From positions 320,144 through 384,143 of the forward strand of contig VZSR01001755.1 in assembly GCA_013398615.1 (NCBI GenBank): 64,000 bases of DNA, in the 5' to 3' direction. The notes under the pieces are model-generated. The model saw nothing but the letters and a program-made list of their open reading frames with translations, ran no database searches and was not told the origin of the DNA. This document shows positions 23,099 through 34,380 of the stretch, in pieces. A program made the translations under genes and the position numbers. The stretch is from Brachypodius melanocephalos (lineage: Eukaryota > Chordata > Aves > Passeriformes > Pycnonotidae). Within the stretch, counting starts at the first letter, position 1. Each line of letters starts with the position of its first letter.

Positions 23099-24760
23099 TC
23101 AAGTGAAGATTTTCCGAGTGGCAGCTGTCTGCAGCTGCCTCAGGCCCAAGGGCATGTTCTCCTTGTTCTCTGGCCCGGCCTGCTGGGGTCGCTTGCAGAA
23201 GTAGCAGGCTCGGCACACGGAGTGGTACTTGTCAGCTCCTCCAATCACTTCAACCTGGCAGGGAGATTTGGGGACTGGCTGCAGAGCCCAGCTCCCCGGA
23301 GGGAGTCTCTCCCTACCAGCAGGACTGGCAAGGTGAAACAGTTTCTGTTCTGAGGTGACTCACCTCCCGCTCTGCTCCCAGCCTCTTGGTGTAGGAGGCC
23401 TCCCGGAAGCACTCCATGCACACAGCGTTCAGCTTCACCACGCTCTCTGCCAGTGGCACCAGGTTCAGGATGCTCCCAAAGGCCTGTGCCAGACAGCAGG
23501 GAAGATGCTGCTGGGTGGGTTCCACGAGGGTCCCAAAGCAGCTGCTGTACCAAAATGACTGTTTTACCTTTCTCTGGAAAGTCCCATCCAGAGCAGCAAC
23601 AATGACAGTTTTCCCAGCGTTGGCCATTGTCTCGCAGAACTCCACAATGTCTGGGAACTGGAGGGGATACAGGCACATTGTAAAGAAGGATGGGGGGCAG
23701 CACTTGGCTCCAGATCCCACAGTGCATGCCCAGACAGCAGCACCAGGAGCAAGGAAAATCAGAGCCATGTGTCTGTGAAACGGGCTCCAGTCCCAGCATC
23801 CTCCGTCTGCAGGGACTATAGGGAAGGAGGGTTTGATTATAAGCACAGGCCACACGAATCTAACTGCTCCAGGGCATTACTTCCCACCCCCTCCTACAAA
23901 GAACACAGCCCTTGGTCTGCACAGGATGTACCGAGCAGTCTGTGTCCCGCAGAGCCCAGCAAACCCTCCCTCCGCAGCCGTGCACTTACAAACTGGCCCT
24001 CATCGATGCCGATGACGGCGGCACCCAGCGCTTCCTGGTAAACGTCCTGCAGGAGCCCGGCGGGCAGGGCCTCCATGGTGCTCCTGCGGGCAGGGAGGGA
24101 GTGAGCCGGACAGGCCAGGCAGCTCCGGGGAAGGGGGGTGTCCTCCTGCCGCGGGAACTCACTTGTCGTGTGTGGAGACCCCGGAGGAGCTGTAGCGCGT
24201 GTCCTTGGCGTACTTCACCAGCAGGCACCGGTACTGGGCGAGCTGGAACCGTCGCACTCGCCGCATGAGCTCCGTGCTGCAAGACACGGTAACAGCGGGC
24301 CTCAACCTCAGCCTCGGCCCGCCGCCTTCCCGTAGCCCCCGCCCTGCGCCTCCCGCTCCGCGCCTACCTCTTCCCGGAGAACATGGGCCCGAAGATCACC
24401 TAAGGGCAGAACGGGGGGGGGGGGGGGGGGGGGGGGTCAGAACAGCAGCCAACGGGAAGCCCCGGCTGCACCCAGTGCCGGTGCGGGCCCTGGTCCCGCA
24501 GCCCCCTCAGCCCGGTGACCCGGCACGGCACCTGTATCTGTCCCCCAGCCCGTGCCCGGGGCAGTACCGTACCCGTACCTGCCCCACGGCCCGATGCACG
24601 GGAGCGTTACCCTGCCTGCATCTGCTGTCACACCGGTGCTCCAGGGTAGCACCTGTATCTGCCCCCCAGCCCGTGCCCCGGGGCGACACCCTACCTGTAT
24701 CTGCCCGCGGGGCCGGCTCGGGGAGCCGGGGTGGACACCGGGCACCGTCAGGCAATTCAT
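23099..24760 (-). CDS. TK1: TK1, cytosolic thymidine kinase, complete, 7 exons
   Basis: TK1 phosphorylates thymidine with ATP to make dTMP in S phase. Exons (minus): 24695-24760, 24368-24399, 24163-24276, 23990-24083, 23568-23657, 23364-23483, 23099-23254, joining to 223 residues. The P-loop GPMFSGKS spans exons 2-3. The DEGQF motif carries the magnesium-binding Asp. FREASYTKR and the VIGGADKYHSVCRACYF zinc/lasso region follow. A KEN box (ENKENMP) near the C-terminus is the degron for mitotic destruction. The GSPSRPRG N-terminus matches the family. Intron 1 holds a donor-copying repeat and a 24-base C tract just before exon 2. It shares a promoter with AFMID. Confidence 0.97.
24413..24436. 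repeat. 24-base G homopolymer (C tract on the TK1 strand)
   Basis: An unbroken run of 24 G on the plus strand. Read on the TK1 strand it is a poly-C tract ending 13 bases before exon 2, so it occupies the polypyrimidine-tract position of the intron 1 acceptor. Confidence 0.95.
24529..24715. repeat. TK1: Degenerate repeat in TK1 intron 1 that includes the exon 1 donor
   Basis: The 11-mer acctgtatctg occurs at 24530-24540, 24651-24661 and 24693-24703. The third copy is the real exon 1/intron junction (CAGATACAG|GT on the TK1 strand). Copies 1 and 2 share at least 33 bases (24529-24561 and 24650-24682). Weaker relatives lie near 24575 and 24610. Confidence 0.85.
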
Positions 24761-25028
24761 GGCGAACTGCCGGCCCGAGCCCGCGCTTGCCGCTCCGGCG
24801 CGGCCGCGTCAGCCAATCGGAGAAGGCCTCTCAGCCACCCACCTCGCACTAACCAATCGTGAAAGGGTCTGGGGCCCCGCGCGGCAGCGCTACCCAATGG
24901 GATCAAGGGCGCCAAAACTTTTATTTGCCTCTGCCCGCCGGCTCCGCCTCCCGGGCCCGAGTGACCAATGGGAGACGGCCACGCCTCCGGGGCTCTGGCC
25001 TCGCCCCCACGGCCTGGCCCCGCCCCCG
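24761..25028. promoter_or_regulatory. TK1/AFMID bidirectional promoter with CCAAT array and E2F site
   Basis: Four CCAAT motifs lie at 24813-24817, 24853-24857, 24894-24898 and 24965-24969, spaced 40, 41 and 71 bases. On the TK1 strand they are inverted CCAAT boxes (NF-Y sites). A TTTGGCGC-type E2F site (complement) lies at 24909-24916. This fits the known NF-Y plus E2F control of S-phase TK1. The region runs into the assembly gap. Confidence 0.8.
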
Positions 25029-25128
25029 NNNNNNNNNNNNNNNNNNNNNNNNNNNNNNNNNNNNNNNNNNNNNNNNNNNNNNNNNNNNNNNNNNNNNNNN
25101 NNNNNNNNNNNNNNNNNNNNNNNNNNNN
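25029..25128. other. Assembly gap (100 N) covering the AFMID 5' end
   Basis: Exactly 100 N, the conventional placeholder for unknown length. The first AFMID exon(s) and part of the shared promoter must lie in or beside it. Confidence 0.98.
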
Positions 25129-25237
25129 CATCGACGCCCACCTAGAGGTGACGGCTGCAGGTGGGGAACGCGCGGCGCCGAGACAGGGGCTGCGCTCGGT
25201 GCCACGGCCCCGTGGTCCAGCGCCTCTTCTCCCGCAG

Positions 25238-27242
25238 GAACCGAACGGGCCCGGGCCAGCGTGCAGACCTTGCTGCACGTCCCCTATGGCAACGGGGATA
25301 GGGAGAAGCTGGACATCTATTTTCCCACGAACCCTTCTGAAAGTGAGTGACGGGGGTGGCGGGGAAGGAGTGGGCAGGGTGGACACCCGGCTTATTCCCC
25401 ACTGTGCTGAACAGCCTTCCCGGTTCTGGTCTACATCCATGGCGGATACTGGCAGTGCTTGAGGTGAGGTGGAATGGCGGTAAGGGATTCCACGAGAAGG
25501 GACCCCGTCACCAACTTTTGCTGACCCCTTCTCCTGACACTGGGACTTGCTCTGGGTACACGGGGTCTGACTAGTCCCCAGCTGGCCCTGCAGCCGCCGG
25601 CTCCCGCAGCCTGTCAGCATCTCTCTCCCCCAGTAAGGACGATTCGGGGTTTGCAGCCCCCCCGCTGGTGTCGCAGGGGGTGGCAGTGGTGGCAGTGGGG
25701 TACGACATAGCCCCGAAAGGTAGGTGCTGTCCTGCAGAGGCTGCAGCTGCCTGCATAGCCCAGCACCCTCCAGCCCTGCCCTTTGTCCTCTGCTTAGGCC
25801 ACATGGACGCCATGGTGCTGCAAGTGCGCCGCAGTCTCGTCTTCCTGATGGAGCAGTACCCCAGGATCAGGTGGGCAGTGCCTGGGTCGGGGGTTAGCCT
25901 GTGAGAGTGCCTGGGGAGGGCAAACAAGGCCTGCAGTGGGACAAAGGCTCTGGCACCTTGGTCTAAGCACTGGGCAGTGCCTGTGGCCACAATCCCCTGT
26001 CACTGCACAAGGCAGCAGCTGATGGATTGGGAAACATCTGAGCTGACACATTTGGGCTGTGCCACCTCCTCTGCATGGAGCAAAGCGTGCCTAGGTGTCC
26101 CTAGGTGGCCCTCTCAGTCGCTCCCTCCTCTAGCTCACTGCTCCCTCCTTTCAGAGGCATCTTCTTGTGTGGACACTCGGCAGGGGCACACCTGGCAGCC
26201 ATGGTGCTGTCCACAGACTGGACGGAATTCCAAGTGGTGCCAGATATCAAAGGTAGCGTTGCCGTGTCCCTTTTCTTCTTCGGGAGAAGAACTGGTCTCC
26301 ACACCTAGGACAAGGTTGCAGGGCTGTGGAGCCCCAGCTAAATGATTATGAGGTGTCCAGGGCTGTGGGAGCCACCCAGGCTGCAGTTCCTCACCTGCCA
26401 ATGCCTCTGCCTCTAGGAGCAGTGCTGGTGAGCGGCGTGTATGACCTGGAGCCCATCCTGCACACCTACGTGAATGATGCTCTTAACATGAGCCGGTGAG
26501 CCCTGTGCTGTGCACACAGCCGTGGGGACAGAGCACAGGCAGGCCAATGTCAGTGGCTCTGCAGCCACTCTGCCCCTGTGCCTGCCCCAGCTGCTGAGCC
26601 CAGCTGATGGCACGGCTGCTCTTGGAGCGAAGGGCTGCATCAGCTGCCACCGGCGTGACTCCTGCAGGGAGGTGGCCCAGAGGAACAGCCCCATGAGACA
26701 TGTCACTCCGGCAGTGCCAGCAGCCTGTGAGGTGCTCGTGGCTGTGGCCCAGCATGACTCCCCAGAGTTTCGCAGGCAGTCACAGGAGTACAGCCAGGTG
26801 AGCACCAGGCGGGCTCAGCTCTGGTGGGGAAACTGCTCCAGGCAGCTCTCACCAACTTGCTCAGCTGGGAAGAAGAGCTGCTGTGCTGAACTAGAGCAGT
26901 TTCTGGCTCACTGGAGGACCGGTCCTTGCCAAGATATTATTCCTGCTGCTTGTCCAGGGCAGGAGGAGTTTGGGGTCCATCCTGCCAGCACCACTCTCTC
27001 CACAGGCCCTGCGTGCAGCAGGCTGGTCTGTCTCTCTGCTGGATCTGGCTGGTGTGGATCACTTTGACATCATAGAGAAGCTGTCAGAGGACAGCTATGT
27101 CCTCACTCAGGTAGGTCGGAGGGCAGTGCCAAGGAGGATCAGGTGGGCTGCCACCTCCCTGCGGGGAGGCACAGGGTCAGGGGCTTTTCACAGGGTTGGT
27201 TCCTCATCCCAGGTGATTCTGAACATGATTTCAAGAGTATGA
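25238..27242 (+). CDS. AFMID: AFMID, kynurenine formamidase, 5'-partial, 9 exons visible
   Basis: AFMID hydrolyses N-formylkynurenine to kynurenine in tryptophan breakdown. Exons: 25238-25342, 25415-25463, 25634-25719, 25798-25870, 26155-26252, 26417-26495, 26668-26797, 27006-27110, 27213-27242, keeping phase to the stop (about 251 residues). It is an alpha/beta-hydrolase: LLHVPYG opens the core, HGGYW forms the oxyanion hole and GHSAGAH holds the nucleophile Ser. SGVYDLEPI follows, and GVDHFDI near the C-terminus carries the catalytic His. The first exon(s), about 50 residues by comparison with the mammalian protein, are missing in the adjacent gap, so the start is unknown. It is divergent from TK1 and convergent with THA1. 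Confidence 0.93.
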
Positions 27243-27525
27243 TGGCATGTCAGGAGTAAACAGATGGGAACCATGTCTCTGTGTGGTGGCAACAGGCATC
27301 TGGCATCCCCCTGCCTGCTGCCTCCTTGGTCTAACATAGGGCACCCACTGGCTCAGACCCACACTGTGCCCTCTCCCCTCAACCCAGCCTAGGCTGGTGC
27401 CCCTTCCCTGGGGTGTTCCTGCCCGCTGGAGCACAGGGGACTGCAGGCTGCAAGGCTCTGTAGGGACAGCTGGATCATGAAGTTTATTCCCTCAGTGTCC
27501 TTTAAACTGCACATTGGCAATACAA

Positions 27526-27531
27526 AATAAA
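27526..27531 (+). terminator. AFMID: Poly(A) signal of AFMID
   Basis: AATAAA 284 bases after the AFMID stop codon; the first canonical plus-strand signal. Confidence 0.75.
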
Positions 27532-27953
27532 ATGGGAATTACCACTGCCTGGAGTAGTGCTTCTCAGGGAGCCAGTGAGTACACACCCAAAGCAACTGCT
27601 GCTGAGAGAATTCCTTCTTCCAAGGCAGAGTTCTGGGATTTGCTAACCCAGAATATGTCAGGGAAGCCTGGGGAGCCCAAGTGCTGCTGTGGGACAGGAT
27701 GACAAGCCTCTGTCAATGGGAGTGACAGAGCCATCTGGGCCAGGCTGGGCTCATGCTCCTGGGATAGTCCTGGGCAGACACAAACCTTGGCATTGCTGTG
27801 CAGCGACCCTGGTCCTGTGGCTGAGATGTTTCCATGTCCTCAGGAGCATTTGTCCCTCCATGGGGACCTTGGCTGTGATGATGTCCCGGCTGCAGAGCAA
27901 GGAAGAGAGCCCATTTGAGAGAAAACACCCTGCACAGCTACCACCAAAATGCA

Positions 27954-27959
27954 TTTATT
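27954..27959 (-). terminator. THA1: Poly(A) signal of THA1
   Basis: AATAAA on the minus strand about 185 bases past the THA1 stop. Together with the AFMID signal it leaves about 420 bases between two convergent gene ends. Confidence 0.7.
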
Positions 27960-28141
27960 TTGTGCACTGCCTCAAGGGCTGGAGTCTCCACTGGGCTGAG
28001 CTCACATTGGTTTGTGAGGCTGCCTATGAGGGCTGATGTCAATTTTCAGATGGCTAGGAACACGTCTGGAGCACAAAGGGGCTGGTTCCAGTCCTTGCTT
28101 TGGGCTGCCTAACCGCTGCAGCTGTGGGGTTGGCAGAATGC

Positions 28142-30488
28142 TCAGGCTCCCCCAGTGCCTGGAGGCGTTGCATGTAGTCCCAAGGCCAATTCCTCCTGGC
28201 ATTTCCTGGCCACAAATTCCAGCTTTGTCCTTGCAAGCTCAGTGTCACGGGCGGAGACGTTGCGGTGCCAGACAGCGCGCACAGTCCGTGAGGACCAGGG
28301 CAGCAGCAGGACGCTGACAGCCCGCCCGGTCTCAGCCACCTCCTCCTCGCTGACGGCACGCAGGCGGTCACAGAGCTCAGCAGGGGACGGCCAGGCCCCC
28401 TGGACAGTTATCATCACAATGTTGGTCTCCACTGCTGCCGGGTTGACGGAGCAGAGGGGAGAGTCCAGCACATGGATACCTGCGGGAAGCCGAGGTGGTG
28501 CAAGCTCACTGCCCTGCTACCTGGAAGAGGCTACCTGCCCCAGCCCTGCCCCAGGTTCTGGATGAAGGAGAGTCCTTTCTTCCCCCACGTGGTACCAAGG
28601 TCACTGAGCATAGCACAGTGACACATCATTCACGGCACGATCCTGGCACTCCAGCCAGGTGACGCTCGCCCAGCTGGAGACCCAGTGTGGCCATGCAGGG
28701 ATGGTGGCCAAGCCACCAGTACCTGGTATTGCTGGGCAGTGCCAGGTGTGCTGTTACATCCCAGCACACTCGGGGGCCTGAGTACCTTCCGCAAAGCGCC
28801 GGGCGTTGCCGTGGTCCCTGCGCAGCGTCTCCTCGGCGTGCTGCAGCCCGAGGCGGGCGGCGGCCGCCAGCACTCCCGCCTGCCGCATGCCCCCGCCCAG
28901 CATCTTCCGCACCCGCCAGGCCTCGGTGACAAACTCCCTGCACCCTGCCAGCACCGCACCACACGGGGCGCCCAGGCCCTGCAGAACCGCAGCGGGGTCA
29001 CTCCAGCTGCCCCTCCTGGCTTGGGGCCCAGCCTGCCAGGTGTGTTCTTAGCCCAACACCTGCAAACAAGGGCCAGGCTCCACCTTGTGCTGGCCCCTGC
29101 CAGCCCTGGGGACCCCTCTTCACACAAGAAGACCTTGGAAAAGCAGAGGGACACGGAGTCACAGTGCTGGGCAATCTGAGCCGGCTGCACACCCTGGGCC
29201 ACTGCTGCATTCATCAGCCGTGCGCCGTCCATGTGTACCCGCAGCCCATAGCGGTCTGCAAGCCCACGGACCTGGGAGTCAGAGGGACAGCTGGTTTGGG
29301 AGGGGCCCCTGGGGCATCTCGTGCCACCACGAGCCACGCTCTGAGCTCCAGTGTCCTCGCAGTGCCATTGTGCAGGGCCCAGCTGCCCACGCCAGGCAGG
29401 ATTGTGCCAGCACCATCTGTGGGCTCTCACCTGCTGCAGATAGGTGAGGGGCAGTGCCCGTCCCCCCGCCGAGCTGTGCGTGTCCTCCAGACAGATGAGC
29501 TCAGGACGCGGGTGGTACCGGCTGCCGTGGGCCTCACGGATGCTCAGCTCCAGCTGCTCCAGGTCGAATGTGCCGTTGGGCAGATCTGGCAGTGCCTGGG
29601 AGTGCACACCGGCGACCTGTACTCAGGGCACGGGAGAGCATGGAACTGACAGGGAACAGTGATGGTGCACGGGGGCTCCAGCCCTGTCCCCTCCATCGGG
29701 TGTGTGCAGCCCCGACTCGTGGTCCAGCCCGCGGTTCGGGACAATAATCCAGGTGACGCCGTGGCCGCGGATCCTCCGCCAGCCCTGGCAGCCAGAGGAG
29801 GGCAGCACACGGCCGCCCTCCTGCCCCGCGTGCAGTGCCACCAGAGCCACCAGAGCCACCGCCACTGCCGCCGCTCTCACCTGCGCGGCCCCGCCGTGCT
29901 CGTAGAGGTGCAGGTGGCTGTCCTGGCCCAGGAACAGCTGAGCCCCCCTGCGCTGGCAGTGGCACATCACTGGGAGAGAAGGGCCGTGAGGGAGGGGGCC
30001 AAAGGCAGCATCCCACAGCCTGGGGGCACGGGGGATGCGAGCGCAGCCCCGACTCACCGGCGATGAGATTGGCCATGGTGGCCGTGGGCACGAACAGAGC
30101 CGATTCCGTCCCCAGAATGGCCGCGGCCCGGCGCTGCAGCTCTGCGGGGGAACACGGATGTGCTGGGGGCGGGCGCTGGGGGGCCAGGGGCTTGGGAACC
30201 GCCTGCCCCCCCAGGCCCGCTCGGGCCCCCCATCCCGCTGCCCCCGCGTCGGGGGCCTGCAGGCAGGGACCCCGCGGGAGCCCGTCCCCTCCGCCCACCG
30301 TTCACTGCCGGGTCCTCCCCGTAGTCGTCGTCGCCCACGGCGGCGCGGGCCATGGCACGGCGCATCGCCGCGCACGGCCGGGTCACCGTGTCGCTCCGTA
30401 GGTCCACGGCAAGCGGCGGGGCCGCGGTGGGACCCCGCGGCACCCCCCCCGGCCCGAGCAGCCGCCCCCGCCGCAACACCGCCCGCAT
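28142..30488 (-). CDS. THA1: THA1, PLP-dependent L-threonine (low-specificity) aldolase, complete, 7 exons
   Basis: Threonine aldolase splits L-threonine or allo-threonine into glycine and acetaldehyde. Exons (minus): 30299-30488, 30058-30141, 29881-29969, 29431-29616, 29134-29271, 28786-28978, 28142-28479, total 405 residues with no internal stop. Motifs in order: VDLRSDTVTRP and GDDDYGEDP (about 28-60), HLHLYEHGGAA, LICLEDTHSSAGG, VHMDGARLMNA (Asp for PLP) and SLCFSKGLGAP, where Lys 229 should bind PLP and exon 5 ends exactly. KMLGGGMRQAG follows. The first 27 residues are Arg-rich and precede the bacterial-like core, possibly a mitochondrial presequence (inference). The exon 5 donor, AAG|GTCTTC, is weak. 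Human has only a pseudogene (THA1P) here. Confidence 0.93.
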
Positions 30489-33050
30489 CGCCGGGACCGC
30501 CCCCCGCAAGGGCTCCCGGGCGGGGGCGGGATCGCCCGTGCCGGGAACGGGGCCCGGACGCACGGGCCGGGAGAGGGGCAGCTGCCTCCGAACGCCGTCC
30601 CTACCGGCCCCCCCATCCCTCCATCCCCCACCACACTGAGAACACGGTGGGGGCTGCCCCGGCCCTGCACCGTCCCGCGGCCCCTCGCTTTGCCAGGATC
30701 CCCATCCTGGGTGTCCGACGGGAGGGAGCGCCGGGGGATCGTCCAAAGTCTTTCCATGGCTGAGCAGGAATTGCTCCCGCCCCGCTGCGCTCTCTGCCTG
30801 CGAGGCTGGCCCGGACGGGGTGGTCTTGGCCACTGGGAACTGGCTCTAGCTGCGTCTGCCCTGGCAGCAGCCGCCGTGCAGTGCGATGGCACTGCAGGTG
30901 GGCTGGCACTGCTGCGGAGCTCTGGGACCTCTGGGCAGCTCCACATATCTCGGCACCCTCTGCCTGCTCTGAAGGGAGCCACCAGCCTCTTGGCAGAAAT
31001 CCCCACTGGCCCTCAGCAGGAGGACACGTGTCCAAAGCAGCAGCAAGACCCCCTCACCTTCCCCCGTCGGGCTGGACCAGCCGGACCACAATCCCTGCTG
31101 CTACCACGGTGGGGGGCAGCGCTCTGCAGCACCCAGCACCTCTCCTGGCATTTGCAGGGGATCAACAGGGCAGGCTCATTAAGGTGCCTCTTCCCCTCAG
31201 CCCCTGCGCACCTGTGTATGTGCTGTGCTCCAGCCACCTGTGCCATGCTGCTGCCTTCTCCCTCCCTCTGCCACGTGCCCCCCCAGCCTTGGCTGCCCCA
31301 GGTCCCCCACCCTGAGCCCCTTGCAGCTGCCCCGCTGGTGGCCGCTTTGCCCATACCCCTGCCTGTGCCCCCATCCATGGAGCCCCCTCCCTCACTATTG
31401 CCCGTCCCCCCCTCCCCGTGCTGTCAGCCCCGCAGATGAGTGAGCCATAAACAGTCCTTCATGAGACGTTTTTCACACACAGGGCCACATGTTAACAGTT
31501 TTTCTTTATTTACTGCCTCCATTTCCTCTTTGTTCCAGGAACTTGTCCTCCAACTTCAAGCTGCTCATGATTAGGCAAAAAGGCCTCTAATCTCCCCGAT
31601 CTGATTTACCGTCAGTGAGAGCAGACGCTTCCCGTTACTGGCCCTGGACCTGGGAGCACGGACAGCTGAGCTGTGCCGGCTGCTGAGCCCAGCTGAGCCT
31701 CCCCAAAGCTGCCCCGCCACACACCGCCTTCCCGGCAGCTTCCTCTTCCAGTAAGTGCTGGGCAGTGCAGCCAGTCACGCCGCAGGTGAAGGGCTGGGGG
31801 AAGAGCAGCCGTGGGGCCGAGGCCGGGGATCGCCCCCCTCCACCTGGGACAGCTGCTGTAGGGCAGGGCAGCCTTTGGAGCCACTTTCTCTGCTCGGAAG
31901 GGACGGATGGCTGGAGCATCCCTCAGCGTGGCCTTCCCAGCCACCCGCCCATCCACTCCCGCGGCACCTGAATGGGTGTTTGATTGCCCTGGTGTGCCCA
32001 AGGCTGAAGGACAGCTCAGGGGTCTGCTGTGGGCAGCTCCCCCACCTCAGTCAGGGTCTGCAGCCAAGCAAGGGCTCCTTCACTGGGCAGCAGCCACGAC
32101 TCCTGCAGGACTGTGCGGTGTGGCTGGGCGTCTTCTGCCGAGCCCCTTCTCTTTCAGCCCTGTGCCTTTTCCTGGGACTTTGGTCTGGGACCTGCCTTGG
32201 GGGTCCCCCCTCGCTATCAGCACCCACAGAGCTACCCCTGCATGTAACCCAGCAGGGACACGGTGGGGCTTGGTAGGGCCAGCACCGGGACTGCGGAGGC
32301 ACTCATGGCCTCATGTGGAGTGGCTGAACTGAGGCCACCAGGGCTGGGCAGAGGGTGGGCAGTGCCAGCGTGGGCTTGGCTGGCAGCTGGGGACTAGCGG
32401 GGGGCTCACCCAGGGCCACACTGCACCATAGGACTGCAGTCACCACCTGCCCACACCAGGTCCTGTGGTGGGCTAAGCCCCTGCCATGCTGGGCTCAGCT
32501 CCTGCTCCAGTCATGCCTCCCCAGGGCTAAAATTAGCAGCTGAGGCCCGGCTAGGGAGCCGGGAGTGGAGCCCAGATCCCACCGCGGAGGATCGTGTTTC
32601 CCCCCTCCCTACCACAGGCCTGGCAAACACTGGGGCCGATTCCCGGAGCTGGCCCCCCCATACCAGCCCCACTGGCAGCCCCATCCCAGGCCTGCCAGGC
32701 CCAGCCGCTCGGTCTGCACGTCCCCAGGGCTGAGCCCTGGTGCATCCCGGCTGCAGGAGGCTCAGCAGGGGCTGTGGGATGGGGAAGCACGCTGTTGTAG
32801 CTCCCGGGGCATCACTGGGCTGGGGCTGAGCCCTCTGCCCCCGGCACACAGGGTTGTTGCCCTGGGACAGGCTGGCCGTGGGCTCTGCTCCCAGCCTCCT
32901 AAGCAGAGCTGGTGGCTGTGGCCACGGAGCTGTCAGTGGCCCAGGCAATGCCCTGGGGGTCTTGTGCTGAGAGCCAAGGGCTGACTCAGGACCTGGCAGT
33001 GACCGTAACATGCTCACCATGAGCTCGGGGTGTTTTCCCGTCGGGCTGCC
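30489..33050. other. Intergenic region upstream of THA1
   Basis: The first few hundred bases are the GC-rich THA1 promoter. Beyond it I recognise no gene. An AT-richer block at about 31441-31625 (motifs such as gttaacagttt and ctttatttactg) stands out from GC-rich flanks and looks like a non-coding regulatory candidate. Open frames here are low-complexity. Confidence 0.5.
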
Positions 33051-34360
33051 TTAGCCCTGCGGCCACACTGTCCACGCTGCCCGTGGTGCTCACCCTTGTC
33101 TGCCCTTTGGGCTCTTCCCAATGGGATGGCACTGGTGCCGCCCGCTCTGGAGGGCCCCGGTCCCACTCGGGCCCAGGCAGCTGCCGTCCATCGCCCTCGA
33201 GGGACCTGAGCCACGGAACCGAGCAGTTTCCTGCCGCCGAGAACGGCAGGGCAATGCCCGGGAGCCCCGGGAGCGCCGGCTCCAGGCTCAGCCGGGTCGG
33301 CTCGGGCCCCCACTCGCCGCACTCCCGGGGTCCCGGCGCCGGTGACACGTCCCGAGCTGTGGCACCCGGCGGCCGAGCTTCGGCCCGGGACAGAGCCCCG
33401 ACGGACACAGTCCCAGGGCTGCCGGGGCCGTGTCCGGTGCGGGAGCCGCGGGCTGCCCCGGGGAGTGTCGGTCGGAGCCCGGCGCGGACCGGAGCCGGAG
33501 CCCGGTGGCCGCGTGGTCCCGGCCGGTGCCCCGGACCCAGCCTGCGAGGCCGCGGGTGCCCCCCCTCCGCCGGCAGCGACTTTTCCAGTAAAACCGCCGC
33601 AGAGATCCCGGCTTCCCGACAGGCCCGGCCTCCGCGCCGGGGGGGCGCCGGCCGCCCTTAACCCTTCCCGGCCCGGCCGGCCGCGCGTTCCCCGCCCGAC
33701 GGGCGTCTCCGAGCCCGGGACCCGCCGGGTTCTGCCCGCCCCGCGCTGCTCGGGGGCTCCGGGACCCGCCGGGGCTCTGTCCGCCTGGCCCGGGGCGGCG
33801 ATGGCCCCGCTCCCCGAGGTCCCGCAGGCGCCAGTGTGGGGCAGCCTGACCCGCCGTGCCCCGGGACAGAGCCGGCCCCGGGAGGCCTTTGCGGCCGCAG
33901 CCCTCGTGGGCTCCGCCGTGCCGGGAAGGGCCCCCCCAGCCCATCGTGCCCCCCGTGCCGAGCGTTTCCCTTCTCGGGGTGCACCTGAACAGGGGCTGTT
34001 CAGCCGAGCAGAATGAAACATCCCGAGGGCTAAGGAGCCGCAGAACCGTCGGGGAAAAAGCCCCCCTGTGCGGGGTACCCCAGCGCGGGCTGCCTGGGGG
34101 CTGTGGGGAGGAAGAGCCGGGGGTCCCTGGGAGAGCCCTGGTGCTGGGGGAGCTCTGGGGCACCCCGGGTGAGCGCTGGAGCCGGTCACGGCTAAAGGCT
34201 GGTGGCTGTGCGGGCTGCACATCCCGGCTCCAGCGCTCCGCGGGGACGCTCTGGCCGGGCGGGCAGAGCCGGGGATGGCCAGGCAGCGGGGTCCGTGCCG
34301 AGAGCTGTGCCGGGCTGTTCCCGCCGTGCCCTGCCGGCCACCAGCTGCTACACTGGCTGA
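33050..34360. promoter_or_regulatory. Orphan CpG island in the THA1-SOCS3 interval
   Basis: About 1.3 kb of very CpG-dense DNA (for example 33200-33900) with no recognisable gene on either strand. Long frames on both strands reflect composition only. It could be the promoter of an unrecognised or non-coding transcript. Confidence 0.55.
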
Positions 34361-34380
34361 GCCAGGGCTGAGGTAAGTGC

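Noticed and set aside
33014..34222. 402-residue minus-strand frame in the orphan CpG island
   Set aside because: Low-complexity composition, with equally long frames on the other strand; no domain or motif.
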